Source of the DNA: Corynebacterium urealyticum DSM 7109
Lineage (GTDB): Bacteria; Actinomycetota; Actinomycetes; Mycobacteriales; Mycobacteriaceae
DNA: 64,000 nt
Direction: 5' to 3'
NCBI RefSeq assembly: GCF_000069945.1
Contig: NC_010545.1
Coordinates: 1,984,001-2,048,000, forward strand
Position 1 is the first letter of the stretch; each line of letters starts with the position of its first letter. The notes under the pieces are model-generated. The model made no database searches. It was not told the DNA's origin and was given only the letters and a program-made list of their open reading frames with translations. This document shows positions 1 through 9,819 of the stretch, piece by piece. The position numbers and the translations under genes are program-made.

Positions 1-50
1 GTCCCCACCCCGTCATGGAAGAACCCGTGGCGGGGTTTTCGCTGCCCCCC
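1..50 (+). terminator. Possible terminator of a gene outside the window
   Basis: A GC-rich imperfect inverted repeat ending in GGCGGGGTTTT lies before the first gene. It looks like the end of a rho-independent terminator for something to the left. The left arm pairs poorly, so this is weak. Confidence 0.3.
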
Positions 51-106
51 CCCCGCGCTAACGTGGATAGCGAACCTTAGCCGCTAACCCGCTGGAAAGA
101 GCACCC

Positions 107-1135
107 ATGACTGAATTTCTCGCCCTGCAACGCCCTATCGTTTTGGCGCCCATGGCCGGTGGCCCCTCCACCCCGGAGCTCGTCGCCGCCGTATCCAATG
201 CCGGTGGTCTCGGCATGATGGCCGCGGGCTACCTCTCCCCCGATGCGTTCCGCGAGCGGATTGAGGCCATAGAGAAGCTCACCACCCAACCCTTCGGGGT
301 CAATATCTTCTCCCCACCCTCCCACACGGGCCTCTCCGCCTCTGAGCTGCGTAGCTGGCAGCGTTATCGCGAACAGTTGGGCACCTACTCGGCTGTGCAG
401 GCTTCTTTTCCGGACGCCCCTTACAACACCGATGATCACTATGAGGAGAAAGTGCAGATCGCGCTTTCCTCCGCCGCGAAGGTCGTGTCTTTTACCTTCG
501 GCTACCCGACCCAGGAGATCGTGGATACCCTGCACGCCAAGCAGAAGCTGGTGGTGCTCAACGCCACAACCCCGGAGGAGATCGAGCATCTCGCAGCCAC
601 GGACTGCGACGCCATCGTGCTGCAAGGAAAGGAGGCCGGTGGTCACCGGGGCACGGTGCTCTCCACCCCGGAGGAGGGCTGCGCGTACTCGCTCGCCGAG
701 CTGCTAGCACACGCGAAGGAGGCCACCGATAAGCTGGTGATCGCCGCCGGTGGCATCGCGAGCAGGCAGGACGTCGCGGAGGTGCTGGAGAACGGCGCGG
801 TCGCCGCCCAGGCGGGCACCCGCTTCCTCCTGGCCACGGAGGCAGGGACGAAGAAGACGCACCAGCAAGCACTGCAGACGCTCAAGGGGCGCCCCACCGT
901 GATCACCACGGCGTTCACGGGCAAGCCAGCGCGTGCGATCCGCAATAGTTTTACCGACCGCTTCCAGCCGCTGGCCCCAAGCCTGTACCCGGAGCTGCAC
1001 TACCTGACCTCTGGTCTGCGCGGCGAGGCGGATAAGGCTGGCGATCGGGAGTACCTGAACCTGTGGGCCGGGGAGAACTACGGGCTCACGCGACCGGGGC
1101 CGGCCGCGGCGATCGTCGCGGAGCTGGCACCGTAG
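107..1135 (+). CDS. Nitronate monooxygenase (2-nitropropane dioxygenase) family protein
   Basis: FMN-dependent TIM-barrel enzyme of the nitronate monooxygenase family, which oxidises alkyl nitronates. The N-terminus IVLAPMAGG followed by SNAGGLG is the usual first strand and phosphate-contact region. GKEAGGHRG (about residues 175-183) and AAGGIA (about 213-218) are the conserved FMN-phosphate loops. The 342 residues match the usual family length. The ATG at 107 follows GGAAAGAG at good spacing. It appears monocistronic, with a terminator directly after the stop. The family is broad, so the physiological substrate is not known; detoxification of propionate-3-nitronate is one documented role in relatives. 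Confidence 0.85.
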   Translation: MTEFLALQRPIVLAPMAGGPSTPELVAAVSNAGGLGMMAAGYLSPDAFRERIEAIEKLTTQPFGVNIFSPPSHTGLSASELRSWQRYREQLGTYSAVQASFPDAPYNTDDHYEEKVQIALSSAAKVVSFTFGYPTQEIVDTLHAKQKLVVLNATTPEEIEHLAATDCDAIVLQGKEAGGHRGTVLSTPEEGCAYSLAELLAHAKEATDKLVIAAGGIASRQDVAEVLENGAVAAQAGTRFLLATEAGTKKTHQQALQTLKGRPTVITTAFTGKPARAIRNSFTDRFQPLAPSLYPELHYLTSGLRGEADKAGDREYLNLWAGENYGLTRPGPAAAIVAELAP

Positions 1136-1142
1136 GACACAC

Positions 1143-1183
1143 AAAAGGGGAGGGCCACCCTGGTTGGGTGGCCCTCCCCTTCG
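1143..1183 (+). terminator. Rho-independent terminator
   Basis: A near-perfect hairpin, AGGGGAGGGCCACCC, TGGTT loop, then the complement ending in CCCTT. It lies just after the nitronate monooxygenase stop and can serve the convergent ppk2 gene too. Confidence 0.8.
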
Positions 1184-1254
1184 CCGTGAGCGCGAGCGTT
1201 GCGCTCTAGCGGTCCGACACCGCCCCGCGGATTCCGCGGAGTCGGCTGCGAGTT

Positions 1255-2154
1255 TTAGTCGCCGATCTGGTCGCGGCCGCGTTTGACCAGCAGCGGGTCC
1301 GGCTGGCCCACGACCTCGTGGTCCTTACCGGTGTACTCGAACTTGCTGAGCACGTAGCGCATCGCGTTGATGCGGGCGCGCTTCTTGTCATTGGACTTAA
1401 TGGTGATCCACGGGGACTCGTTGGTATCCGTGTAGCGGAAGGTCTCCTCCTTCGCCCGGGTGTAATCATCCCAGCGGTCCAGGGAGGCCAGGTCCATTGG
1501 GGAGAGCTTCCACTGGCGGACCGGGTCCACCTGGCGGATCGCGAAGCGGGTGCGCTGCTCCTTCTGGGTCACGGAGAACCACAGCTTGGTCAGGGAGATA
1601 CCGGAGCCCATGATCATGTTCTCGAGCATCGGGACTTCGCGCATGAACTCGGCGTGCTGCGCGTGGGTGCAGAATCCCATGACGCGCTCGACGCCCGAGC
1701 GGTTGTACCAGGAGCGGTCGAAGAACACGATCTCGCCCCCGGCCGGGAAGTGCTGGATGTAGCGCTGGAAGTACCAGCTGGTGGACTCGCGCTCGGTCGG
1801 CTTCTCCAGGGCGACGGTGCGGGCGCCACGGGGGTTGAGGTGCTCGTTGAATCGCTTGATGGAGCCACCCTTACCGGCGGCGTCGCGACCCTCGAAGAGG
1901 ATGATGTGCTTTTGGCCGGTGTCCTTGGTCCAGTTCTGCCACTTCAGCAGCTCGATCTGGAGGGCGCGCTTGATGTGCTCGTACTCATCGCGGCTCATGC
2001 GCTCTTCGTAGGGGTAATCCTCACGCCAGGTGTCAACGCGCTGGCCGTCTGGGGTGATCAGTACCGGGTCGTCTTCATCGGAGTCATCCACCATGTACCC
2101 CTCGGTGGACGCGAGGTCGACGAAGTGCATGTCTTCTTCGTTGGTATTGCTCAT
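1255..2154 (-). CDS. ppk2: Polyphosphate kinase 2 (PPK2 family)
   Basis: Transfers phosphate between polyphosphate and nucleotides in the cytoplasm. The P-loop GRDAAGKGG lies at about residues 88-96, and the Walker B/lid motif FFDRSWYNR follows at about 143-151. Both are diagnostic for single-domain PPK2. The N-terminal 50 residues are acidic (DDSDEDD). I chose the ATG at 2154, giving 299 residues, because an AGGTG sequence lies about 8 bases upstream; a GTG at 2163 is in frame. In Corynebacterium glutamicum ppk2 adjoins porA, porH and groEL2, and the same neighbourhood is seen here, with one extra HEPN-type gene between ppk2 and the porin genes. Confidence 0.93.
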   Translation of the reverse strand: MSNTNEEDMHFVDLASTEGYMVDDSDEDDPVLITPDGQRVDTWREDYPYEERMSRDEYEHIKRALQIELLKWQNWTKDTGQKHIILFEGRDAAGKGGSIKRFNEHLNPRGARTVALEKPTERESTSWYFQRYIQHFPAGGEIVFFDRSWYNRSGVERVMGFCTHAQHAEFMREVPMLENMIMGSGISLTKLWFSVTQKEQRTRFAIRQVDPVRQWKLSPMDLASLDRWDDYTRAKEETFRYTDTNESPWITIKSNDKKRARINAMRYVLSKFEYTGKDHEVVGQPDPLLVKRGRDQIGD

Positions 2155-2356
2155 GCTTTGCACCTGTTTTCGGCCTAGTGAGTGAGACTTCTACGCCTTC
2201 TATTCTACTGCTTAACAGGCGCGGGGGTGGGCCACACCTCCCCTTAATGGAGAGCAGAACGCCTTTCCTTTCTTTAGAAATCTCCTGAACAACTCGCGCT
2301 CATTGTTAAATTGATTTAACTCATTCGCAGCACCACCAGTGAGGCACACGAACAGC

Positions 2357-3076
2357 GTGGACAATCGTGATTTCATCATCGACTCTCTCGGAGCCGCTCG
2401 TATGGAGCCCTATCTGCGGGCGACAAATGGTCACAAAAAGCAGGCCTTAAATTTATACCGCTGGAGCGTTCGGCTTGCCGCTTCGGTTCAGGAGGTACTC
2501 GGCATCACTGAGGTGTTGCTCCGAAACGCAATCGACAGAGAACTGCAGGAGTGGAATAACGCTAATCTTCCCGGACCACAGAGTTGGCTTCTCGAAAAGC
2601 CCGCAGCACCGCTACGCGGCTTGATCAAAAACAACGTCCACAAGGCCACGGAGCGAGCGGAAGAGTCCAGAACGCAGCGGAAAGAAGGCCACCCTCGCCG
2701 GTCAGAGCCCCTGAGTCACGACGATGTGTTGGCGCACATCATGTTTAGCTTCTGGAGACAAGTACTGCCTAACCACGCCCCGGATGCCAACCGGGACGAT
2801 CAAAGAAACAAAAACAAACTGCGGCTATGGGAGGAGGCCATCTCCAAGGCCTTCCCCCACGCCGAGGACCCCGACGGTAAGCAAACATTCTGGCGGGTCT
2901 CTCACCTCGTCGAACTACGCAACCGAGTTTCACACATGGACAGCCTTCTCCATGTTGATATTGAAGATGTCTTGGGAGACGCGTTCGACCTCGTAGAAAG
3001 TATCGACCCTCAGCTCCGCGAGTGGCTGACAAGTATCAGCACGGTCAAGGGGATCATCAAGCAGAGACCAAAATAG
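2357..3076 (+). CDS. Abi-like / HEPN-domain protein (copy 1)
   Basis: A 239-residue soluble protein resembling the Abi (abortive infection) family of HEPN-fold proteins. It has the RX4H signature RNRVSH at residues 188-193, the usual catalytic motif of HEPN RNases, and conserved blocks EVLLRNAIDREL and SHDDVLAHIMFSFWR. A second protein in the window (43896-44654) shares all these blocks in the same order. Alignment with that paralogue favours the GTG at 2357 over the upstream GTG at 2339, because residue order from DFIIDSL onward matches its N-terminus. It lies between ppk2 and the porin genes, next to no obvious antitoxin. RNase or phage-defence activity is inferred, not shown. Local AT content upstream is higher than in neighbours. 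Confidence 0.75.
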   Translation: MDNRDFIIDSLGAARMEPYLRATNGHKKQALNLYRWSVRLAASVQEVLGITEVLLRNAIDRELQEWNNANLPGPQSWLLEKPAAPLRGLIKNNVHKATERAEESRTQRKEGHPRRSEPLSHDDVLAHIMFSFWRQVLPNHAPDANRDDQRNKNKLRLWEEAISKAFPHAEDPDGKQTFWRVSHLVELRNRVSHMDSLLHVDIEDVLGDAFDLVESIDPQLREWLTSISTVKGIIKQRPK

Positions 3077-3113
3077 GGAAGGCCCACCGGCGTCTCATCC
3101 GGTGGACCTTCCC
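3076..3113 (+). terminator. Terminator after the HEPN/Abi-like gene
   Basis: The stem GGGAAGGCCCACCGG pairs with CCGGTGGACCTTCCC with one mismatch and an 8-base loop. The left arm begins at the stop codon. No long T-run follows. Confidence 0.7.
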
Positions 3114-3290
3114 TGCCTCAAAGCTAGGGACTAAATCCCTGCCTTCCGTAAGTAGATTAAACCGAACTCTCTTGAACTGTCAACCGGGTTTACACACCCC
3201 GGCGCTACGAAGCATGAGGGCTGCGGACGGGATCTCTACAGCAGAAACCTTCGACCCCACGAAGGCTGCGGCGGAGTTGTAGGGAAAGCA

Positions 3291-3321
3291 AAACCCCGCC
3301 ACCGGAACGGTGGCGGGGTTT
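3291..3321 (-). terminator. Terminator of the porH-porA unit
   Basis: A perfect 14-bp stem (AAACCCCGCCACCG) with a 3-base loop, followed on the minus strand by TTTTGCTTT. It lies 24 bases beyond the porA-like stop. The 177 bases between this and the terminator at 3076-3113 hold nothing else I can support. Confidence 0.85.
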
Positions 3322-3344
3322 AGTCGCTCTAGGCGAGGCTTAAA

Positions 3345-3458
3345 TTAGAAGCCGAATGCCTGGAGGAAGTTCGGCAGCAGGCCGATCAGCTTGGACAGTG
3401 CGTCGATCCAGCCAGCGACGTTGGACATGGTCTCGAAGAAGAAGGTTGCGTTACCCAT
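3345..3458 (-). CDS. Very short porin-like polypeptide, PorA position
   Basis: A 37-residue ORF beginning MGNATFFFETMSN and ending FLQAFGF. It is preceded by AGGAG nine bases upstream and followed by a strong terminator. The C. glutamicum outer-membrane (mycomembrane) channel peptide PorA is 45 residues, lacks a signal peptide, and is encoded between ppk2 and porH-groEL2. This ORF has that position, orientation and character: alternating hydrophobic residues and small residues, and no signal sequence. Serines 12 and 22 are candidate sites for the O-mycoloylation known for PorA/PorH. Sequence identity to PorA is low by eye, so the assignment rests mostly on synteny, size and RBS. Confidence 0.75.
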   Translation of the reverse strand: MGNATFFFETMSNVAGWIDALSKLIGLLPNFLQAFGF

Positions 3459-3596
3459 TATGGAAACTCCTAGAGTGTAGGTCCGCTCGCCCGCAGGCGA
3501 GTGGGGAAACTGTTTTTAGAGGGCCCCGCCGGGCGGGGCGGGGTACGCCACTAGTGCCCTAGCGGCAAGCGGAAACCAGCGCGGTTTCCGGGGAGA
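3459..3596 (-). other. porH-porA intergenic segment with hairpins
   Basis: Contains GGAAACC-AGCGC-GGTTTCC at 3571-3589, directly downstream of the porH-like stop, and two further GC-rich inverted repeats. No T-run follows, so these may be RNA-stability or partial-termination structures that set the porH:porA ratio. This role is inferred. Confidence 0.4.
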
Positions 3597-3836
3597 CTAC
3601 TTGTTCTCGGAGGAACCTGCTGGCTTGTCAGCCGGGGTGTAGCCCTCGCCGACCTTTGGGTCCTTACCGAAAGCCTTAGCCAGCTCGTTCAGGTTCTTCA
3701 GGTCGTTCTCCTTGCCGACCGGGCCGAAGTTGTCCTTGCCCTGGACGATGTTGAAGATCGGCTTCAGGAACTCCCAGATGTTCTTCCAGAAGGTGGAGAA
3801 GTCGTTCAGGAAGGTGGTGATCATGTCGACGTTCAT
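3597..3836 (-). CDS. Short porin-like polypeptide, PorH position
   Basis: A 79-residue protein with an aromatic, amphipathic N-terminal half (MNVDMITTFLNDFSTFWKN, then IWEFLKPIFNIVQ) and a charged, Pro-rich tail. There is no signal peptide, as in PorH and PorA of C. glutamicum, which reach the mycomembrane without one. GAGGAG lies five bases before the ATG. It is the first gene after a near-consensus promoter and is followed by the 37-residue porA-like gene, matching the groEL2-porH-porA-ppk2 order in C. glutamicum. It is longer than PorH (57 residues) and similarity by eye is weak, so the family name is by position and character. Confidence 0.75.
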   Translation of the reverse strand: MNVDMITTFLNDFSTFWKNIWEFLKPIFNIVQGKDNFGPVGKENDLKNLNELAKAFGKDPKVGEGYTPADKPAGSSENK

Positions 3837-3918
3837 ATGAACTCCTCGATAAGTATGACAGCCCCGCCACTTTCACGGGACCTACATTGGATCAACGCTT
3901 AGTGCGTTACGGCTCTCG

Positions 3919-3946
3919 ATTATGGCACAGGGAATATTTATGTCAA
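3919..3946 (-). promoter_or_regulatory. Strong sigmaA-type promoter of porH-porA
   Basis: On the minus strand TTGACA (3941-3946) is separated by 16 bases from CATAAT (3919-3924), a near-consensus housekeeping promoter. The predicted start near 3912 gives a leader of about 75 bases before the porH-like ATG. The surrounding 3840-4160 stretch is unusually AT-rich for this window. Confidence 0.75.
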
Positions 3947-3972
3947 GAGAGGATAACGATTTCCTGCCAACA

Positions 3973-3988
3973 TGTGAAAAGGATCACA
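3973..3988. promoter_or_regulatory. GlxR (CRP-type) binding site
   Basis: TGTGA-AAAGGA-TCACA matches the half-sites of the corynebacterial GlxR consensus exactly. Its centre is about 69 bases upstream of the predicted porH start, a usual position for an activator. The rest of the 3840-4160 intergenic stretch shows no further gene. Confidence 0.65.
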
Positions 3989-4291
3989 TTTATAACCTTC
4001 TGCGACTTTCCATGATCGAGCATCTCCACTGGTTAACCCGCAATTAACCTGAGAAACCCACCCAGGTAACACCCACTCTGAACAGATGAAAAGCATTCCT
4101 GATAGGCGCTCAGATTTATATTTTCTTACTTTCCTGAGAAACACCTGATCATCTACGCTCGATGGGCACATACCCCGGTGCAGCAACGCCACAGGGCGCC
4201 GTAACGCACCTCAGAACACCGCATGGGGCGGCTCAGCCGCTTAAGGCGAGACCCCTCCCCGACCTACCCCATCCGGCACCCCAGAACGCAC

Positions 4292-4338
4292 AAAGGCCTC
4301 CCGCCAGGAATCACCAGGATTCCCAACGGGAGGCCTTT
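4292..4338 (-). terminator. groEL2 terminator
   Basis: A perfect 12-bp stem, AAAGGCCTCCCG with CGGGAGGCCTTT, encloses a smaller GGAAT/ATTCC hairpin. It lies 88 bases beyond the groEL2 stop and separates groEL2 from the porin unit. Confidence 0.85.
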
Positions 4339-4425
4339 AATACCCCTCCCCCTCAAGCGGGGGCGCAAGGAGCCCACAACAAGAGCCCTAGGACTCAGCA
4401 GCGGAGCCCAGGGCCCTGCGGGGGC

Positions 4426-6075
<1,650 letters not shown>

Positions 6076-6190
6076 TCAGATCCTCCGTTAGAGTTGGTGC
6101 GACACATGCGGGTCGAATCCAGCGCCCGCGACGGCACGGACGGGCAAGTGCCGCTCCACCCGTCCTCACTGAACTCGATCGTTCTTTTAT

Positions 6191-6217
6191 CTGGCACTCA
6201 ACCAGTGCAAGTGCTAA
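6191..6217. promoter_or_regulatory. CIRCE element 1 (HrcA operator)
   Basis: CTGGCACTC, nine bases, AAGTGCTAA. The right arm is close to consensus and the left arm is degenerate (consensus TTAGCACTC-N9-GAGTGCTAA). Confidence 0.75.
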
Positions 6218-6225
6218 CACCGTTT

Positions 6226-6252
6226 TTAGCACTCGCACCCCTTGAGTGCAAG
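6226..6252. promoter_or_regulatory. CIRCE element 2 (HrcA operator)
   Basis: TTAGCACTC, nine bases, GAGTGCAAG. The left arm is a perfect consensus; the right arm has two changes at its end. It is 8 bases from CIRCE 1, between divergent groEL2 and the M20 peptidase gene. Confidence 0.85.
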
Positions 6253-6288
6253 GCTCGCAACTTTCGGAAAAGCGTTACCCTGGATCCC

Positions 6289-7701
6289 ATGACAAATAAC
6301 GCAATCCCTACCCCGAACGAGGCCCGCGCAGCCCTCGAGGCACAACTGCCCTTTATTAAGGATGCGCTGACCGAACTCATCGCTTTCCAGTCCATCCACT
6401 CCGTGCCTGAGCTCGACGAGCACAACGACGGCGCCGCCGACTGGGTCGTCCGCCAGTTCCGGGAGGTCGGGGTTCCCGTCGAGGCCTACCCCACCTCCGA
6501 CGGATCAAAGTCCGTCATCGGCCTTCGGGAGCCGGAGGACGGCTACCCCACCGTCCTGCTGTACAGCCACTTCGACGTCCAGCCCGCTGGCAACGTCGAC
6601 GCTTGGACCTCCGACCCGTGGACGCTGACCGAGCGCGACGGCCGCTGGTACGGCCGCGGCACCGCGGACTGCAAGGGCTCCGTGAGCATGCACCTGGGCA
6701 CCCTGCGCGCCCTCAACGAGCTCGCTGAGCAGTACCCGGTTCTGAAGAAGGTCGGAATCCGGGTCGTCGTGGAGGGCTCCGAGGAGCGCGGCGGTTATGG
6801 CCTGGAGAACCTGCTGGCCGAGCGCCCAGAGCTCTTCGCCGCGGACGTCTTCCTCATCGCGGATTCCGGCAATGATTCCGTGGGCGTGCCGAGCCTGTGC
6901 ACCGCCCTGCGCGGCTCCGCGGCGGTCACCGTCCGCCTGCAGACCCTCGAGCAGCCGCTACACTCCGGCCAGTTCGGCGGTGCTGCCCCGGACGCGACCG
7001 TGGAGCTGATCAAACTGCTCAGCACCCTGCACGACGAGAAGGGCCTGGTCGCCGTCGAGGGCCTGGCACCGAGCACCACCTGGGAGGGCGTGGGCCCGGA
7101 CGAGGCCACCTTCCGCCGCGACGCCGGCGTGCTGGACGGCGTGGACGTCTACGGCGCGGACCAGGGCCTGAAGCCCAATGACCTCACCGTCGCCCGCCCG
7201 GCGATCACGGTCACCGCCATCGACGCACTGCCGGTCAAGGACGCGGTCAACGCGGTGCCGGCCGAGTCCGCGGCCGTAGTGAGCCTGCGCGTGCCACCGG
7301 GAATGGAGCCGAAGGAGTGCCAGGACCTGCTGGTCGCCCACCTGGAAAAGCACGCCCCGAACGCGAAGATGAGCATCGAGCGCGAGTCCCTGGCCGAGCC
7401 CTTCAGCGCTGACCTGACCGGCCCGGCCCTGCAGCGCCTGGCTGGCGCACTGGGTGACTCCTACGCCGCGGCTTCCGGCAAGGAGCACATGGACATCGCG
7501 GAGGTCGCCTCCGGCGGTTCCATCCCGCTGACCAATAAGTTGCTCTCCGCCCACCCGGGCGCGGAGCTGGCGCTCTACGGCCTGGCCGAGCCGCAGGCCC
7601 GCATCCACTCCGCGGATGAGTCCGTGGACCCGACTGAGATCCACTCCGTCGGTGCGGCACAGCTGCTCTTCCTCGCCCGCACGGCAGCTGAGGTGAACTA
7701 G
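6289..7701 (+). CDS. M20 family metallopeptidase (dipeptidase)
   Basis: Di-zinc aminoacyl hydrolase of the M20/DapE/ArgE group, probably a cytosolic dipeptidase. Zinc-ligand motifs are SHFDVQPAG (about residues 90-98), GRGTADCKG (about 122-130) and the catalytic pair in EGSEERGG (about 163-170). The late His is in LYGLAEPQARIHSADE. The 470-residue length and the inserted dimerisation domain are typical of the larger dipeptidase branch. I chose the ATG at 6289; an upstream in-frame extension would run through the CIRCE elements and is not credible. It is divergent from groEL2, so HrcA could affect it. The following esterase gene begins five bases after its stop, suggesting an operon. Confidence 0.88.
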   Translation: MTNNAIPTPNEARAALEAQLPFIKDALTELIAFQSIHSVPELDEHNDGAADWVVRQFREVGVPVEAYPTSDGSKSVIGLREPEDGYPTVLLYSHFDVQPAGNVDAWTSDPWTLTERDGRWYGRGTADCKGSVSMHLGTLRALNELAEQYPVLKKVGIRVVVEGSEERGGYGLENLLAERPELFAADVFLIADSGNDSVGVPSLCTALRGSAAVTVRLQTLEQPLHSGQFGGAAPDATVELIKLLSTLHDEKGLVAVEGLAPSTTWEGVGPDEATFRRDAGVLDGVDVYGADQGLKPNDLTVARPAITVTAIDALPVKDAVNAVPAESAAVVSLRVPPGMEPKECQDLLVAHLEKHAPNAKMSIERESLAEPFSADLTGPALQRLAGALGDSYAAASGKEHMDIAEVASGGSIPLTNKLLSAHPGAELALYGLAEPQARIHSADESVDPTEIHSVGAAQLLFLARTAAEVN

Positions 7702-7705
7702 CGCA

Positions 7706-9634
7706 ATGGCGGAATCGGTAGCAGGCGGGGCGAAGAAGGCGCCCGCGAACGCGGGTGGTGCAGGAAAGATGGGCGGCGCTGAAAAGAAGGAAAGTACCGG
7801 ACAGGCGGGCGCGGCACAGCGCTCCCCCGCGCCCGGTGACTTCTGGACCGTCCAGACCACCACCGGCGCGGTGAAGGGGCACGCGGAAACCGGTACTGCC
7901 GCATTCCGCGGCATCCCCTACGCCCAGCCACCCATCGGGTCCCGCCGCTTCCGCCGCGCCGAGCCCATCGAACCCTGGGAGGGAACCTTCGAGGCCCGCG
8001 CGGACGGCGAGTACTGCTACCAGTTCCGCAACAAGGCCACCGGTTGGATCGGTTCCGAGGACTGCCTGTGGCTGAGCGTCGTCGTGCCGCGCGGTACGGC
8101 ACGGGGCAACAACACGACGAACGCGGACAGCGCCACGGACGTGGACACTGCTACGGACGCGGAACCTGCCACAGGCGCGGACAACGCACCAGCCCCTATT
8201 AATAAGGAGCACGCGATCGACGCCACGGCGCGCCGACCCATCGCGGTTCACCTCCATGGTGGCAGCAACGTCCACGGGTCTGCGGCCGATCCGCAGCGCT
8301 CCGGCGAGCACTTCGCGCAGGCCACCGACTCCATCTACGTGGGCGTGAACTACCGGCTCGGCATGTTCGGCCAGCTTTTCTTCGGTGAAGGCTTCGACGA
8401 CGAGCGCATCGACACCAACGCCGGGCTCTCCGACATCATCGAGGCCCTGAAATGGATCCAGGCCAACGCCCGCGCCTTCGGCGGGGACCCGGAGCGCATC
8501 ACGATCTTCGGCGAGTCCTCGGGCGGGGCGATGGTCACCGCGCTGATGACCAGCCCGGCCCTGGAGGGCGTGATCGCCGGCGCGATCGCCCAGTCGCCCG
8601 CAGGTGCAATGGTGCACACGCCGGAGAATGCGAAGTACTGGCGCGAGCAGGCAGTGGTGGAGCTCGCCCGGATCCGCGGGCTCGTCGATAAGGAAAAAGC
8701 TAAGGCTGAGGCTAAGAGCAAGGACACAGACAAGCACAAGGACGCCGGCACTGGCGCCGAACCCGCCACCGCGACCGGCGGCCTCAGCGTCGATGACCTC
8801 TTCGACGCCACCGCCACCGAGCTGGGCGAGATCACCGAGGCCCTCGTGGCCCATAACCTCCGCTACGCACCGGGGGTCTCCGGGCCCTTCGCCCCCATCG
8901 TGGATGGCGACCTGCTGCCCAAGCATCCGCTGGCCAAGGGTGCGCAGCGCGACCTGCCCCTGCTAGTGGGTTATAACCGCGACGAGTACCGCCTCATGCG
9001 CTGGGAGCCGCTGCGCACCAAGCACCAGTGGTCGCGCACCGTCGCGCTCGCCGGGCACGTGAGCACGGATGTCGACGAACTCCTCCAGCACTACAAGGGT
9101 GTTCAGCGCCGCTCCGCCGTGGGTGAGTTCACCGGGCACGCGATCTTCGTGGCCCCGGCCTATCTGCTGGCCGAGCAGCACCCCACGGGCAAGGTGTGGT
9201 TCTACCGGCTGGACATGACCACCCCTTCCCTGGAGCTCAGCGGCATGGGTGCGACCCACGCCCTCGACCTGCCGCTGCTGTTCCGCCGGGTGGATACCAG
9301 CCGCGGCAAGCTCGCCCTCGCGCTCGGCGGGGCGAAGCAGATGAACCGCACCAGCGAGGCCATGCTGCGCCGCTGGCGGGCGTTCCTCCACGACCTCGAC
9401 CCGGGCTTCGAGCGCTACCGGGGTGATGCGGATGCAGAAGGCGCCACTGCGCCGGGTACCGCAGGCGCCGCTGCACAGAGCAGCACTGTGTCGAACTCCG
9501 CGGAGGGGGCTGACCCAGCCCGCCACATCCAGGTCTTTGACGGCAAGCGCTTCGAGAGCGGCGAGGAAAACCAGATCCTGGAACCCTCCCCGCGATGGAA
9601 GGCCTGGGAGAAGCTGCATATCCCGCAGGTCTGA
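7706..9634 (+). CDS. Carboxylesterase type B family protein
   Basis: Alpha/beta-hydrolase ester hydrolase of the pnbA/acetylcholinesterase-like family. It has the N-terminal signature FRGIPYAQPPIG, EDCLWLSV, the oxyanion-hole HLHGGSN, and the nucleophile elbow GESSGG with Ser at about residue 271; a candidate catalytic His is in GATHALDLPLLF (about 515). No signal peptide is visible; the N-terminus is a low-complexity Ala/Gly/Lys stretch. At 642 residues it is longer than usual because of three low-complexity insertions (about 135-165, 330-360, 570-605) rich in Ala, Thr, Asp, Glu and Lys. It probably is cotranscribed with the upstream peptidase. The substrate is unknown. Confidence 0.88.
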   Translation: MAESVAGGAKKAPANAGGAGKMGGAEKKESTGQAGAAQRSPAPGDFWTVQTTTGAVKGHAETGTAAFRGIPYAQPPIGSRRFRRAEPIEPWEGTFEARADGEYCYQFRNKATGWIGSEDCLWLSVVVPRGTARGNNTTNADSATDVDTATDAEPATGADNAPAPINKEHAIDATARRPIAVHLHGGSNVHGSAADPQRSGEHFAQATDSIYVGVNYRLGMFGQLFFGEGFDDERIDTNAGLSDIIEALKWIQANARAFGGDPERITIFGESSGGAMVTALMTSPALEGVIAGAIAQSPAGAMVHTPENAKYWREQAVVELARIRGLVDKEKAKAEAKSKDTDKHKDAGTGAEPATATGGLSVDDLFDATATELGEITEALVAHNLRYAPGVSGPFAPIVDGDLLPKHPLAKGAQRDLPLLVGYNRDEYRLMRWEPLRTKHQWSRTVALAGHVSTDVDELLQHYKGVQRRSAVGEFTGHAIFVAPAYLLAEQHPTGKVWFYRLDMTTPSLELSGMGATHALDLPLLFRRVDTSRGKLALALGGAKQMNRTSEAMLRRWRAFLHDLDPGFERYRGDADAEGATAPGTAGAAAQSSTVSNSAEGADPARHIQVFDGKRFESGEENQILEPSPRWKAWEKLHIPQV

Positions 9635-9819
9635 GCGCCAGGCGTGAGGCTGGTGACGTCCTCAATATAAGGACAGGCGAGAAACAGGGACGCGGTCCGT
9701 GGGAAAACACCCCGGGTCGCGTCTCGCATTATGAGATAGCATATCCCACCTATTGCACCCCCATTTGGGCCTAAAAGCTGTTGAACAACTCGCGGGGGTG
9801 AAAGGAAAGGGATATATTC

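Noticed and set aside
3212..3282. 22-codon ORF starting ATGAGGGCT between two terminators
   Set aside because: No convincing ribosome site or similarity; lies in the minus-strand 3' region of the porin unit.
7701..7725. GCGCAATGGCGGAATCGGTAG looks like the 5' end of a tRNA-Leu
   Set aside because: No cloverleaf arms or CCA-side partner follow; it is the start of the esterase gene.
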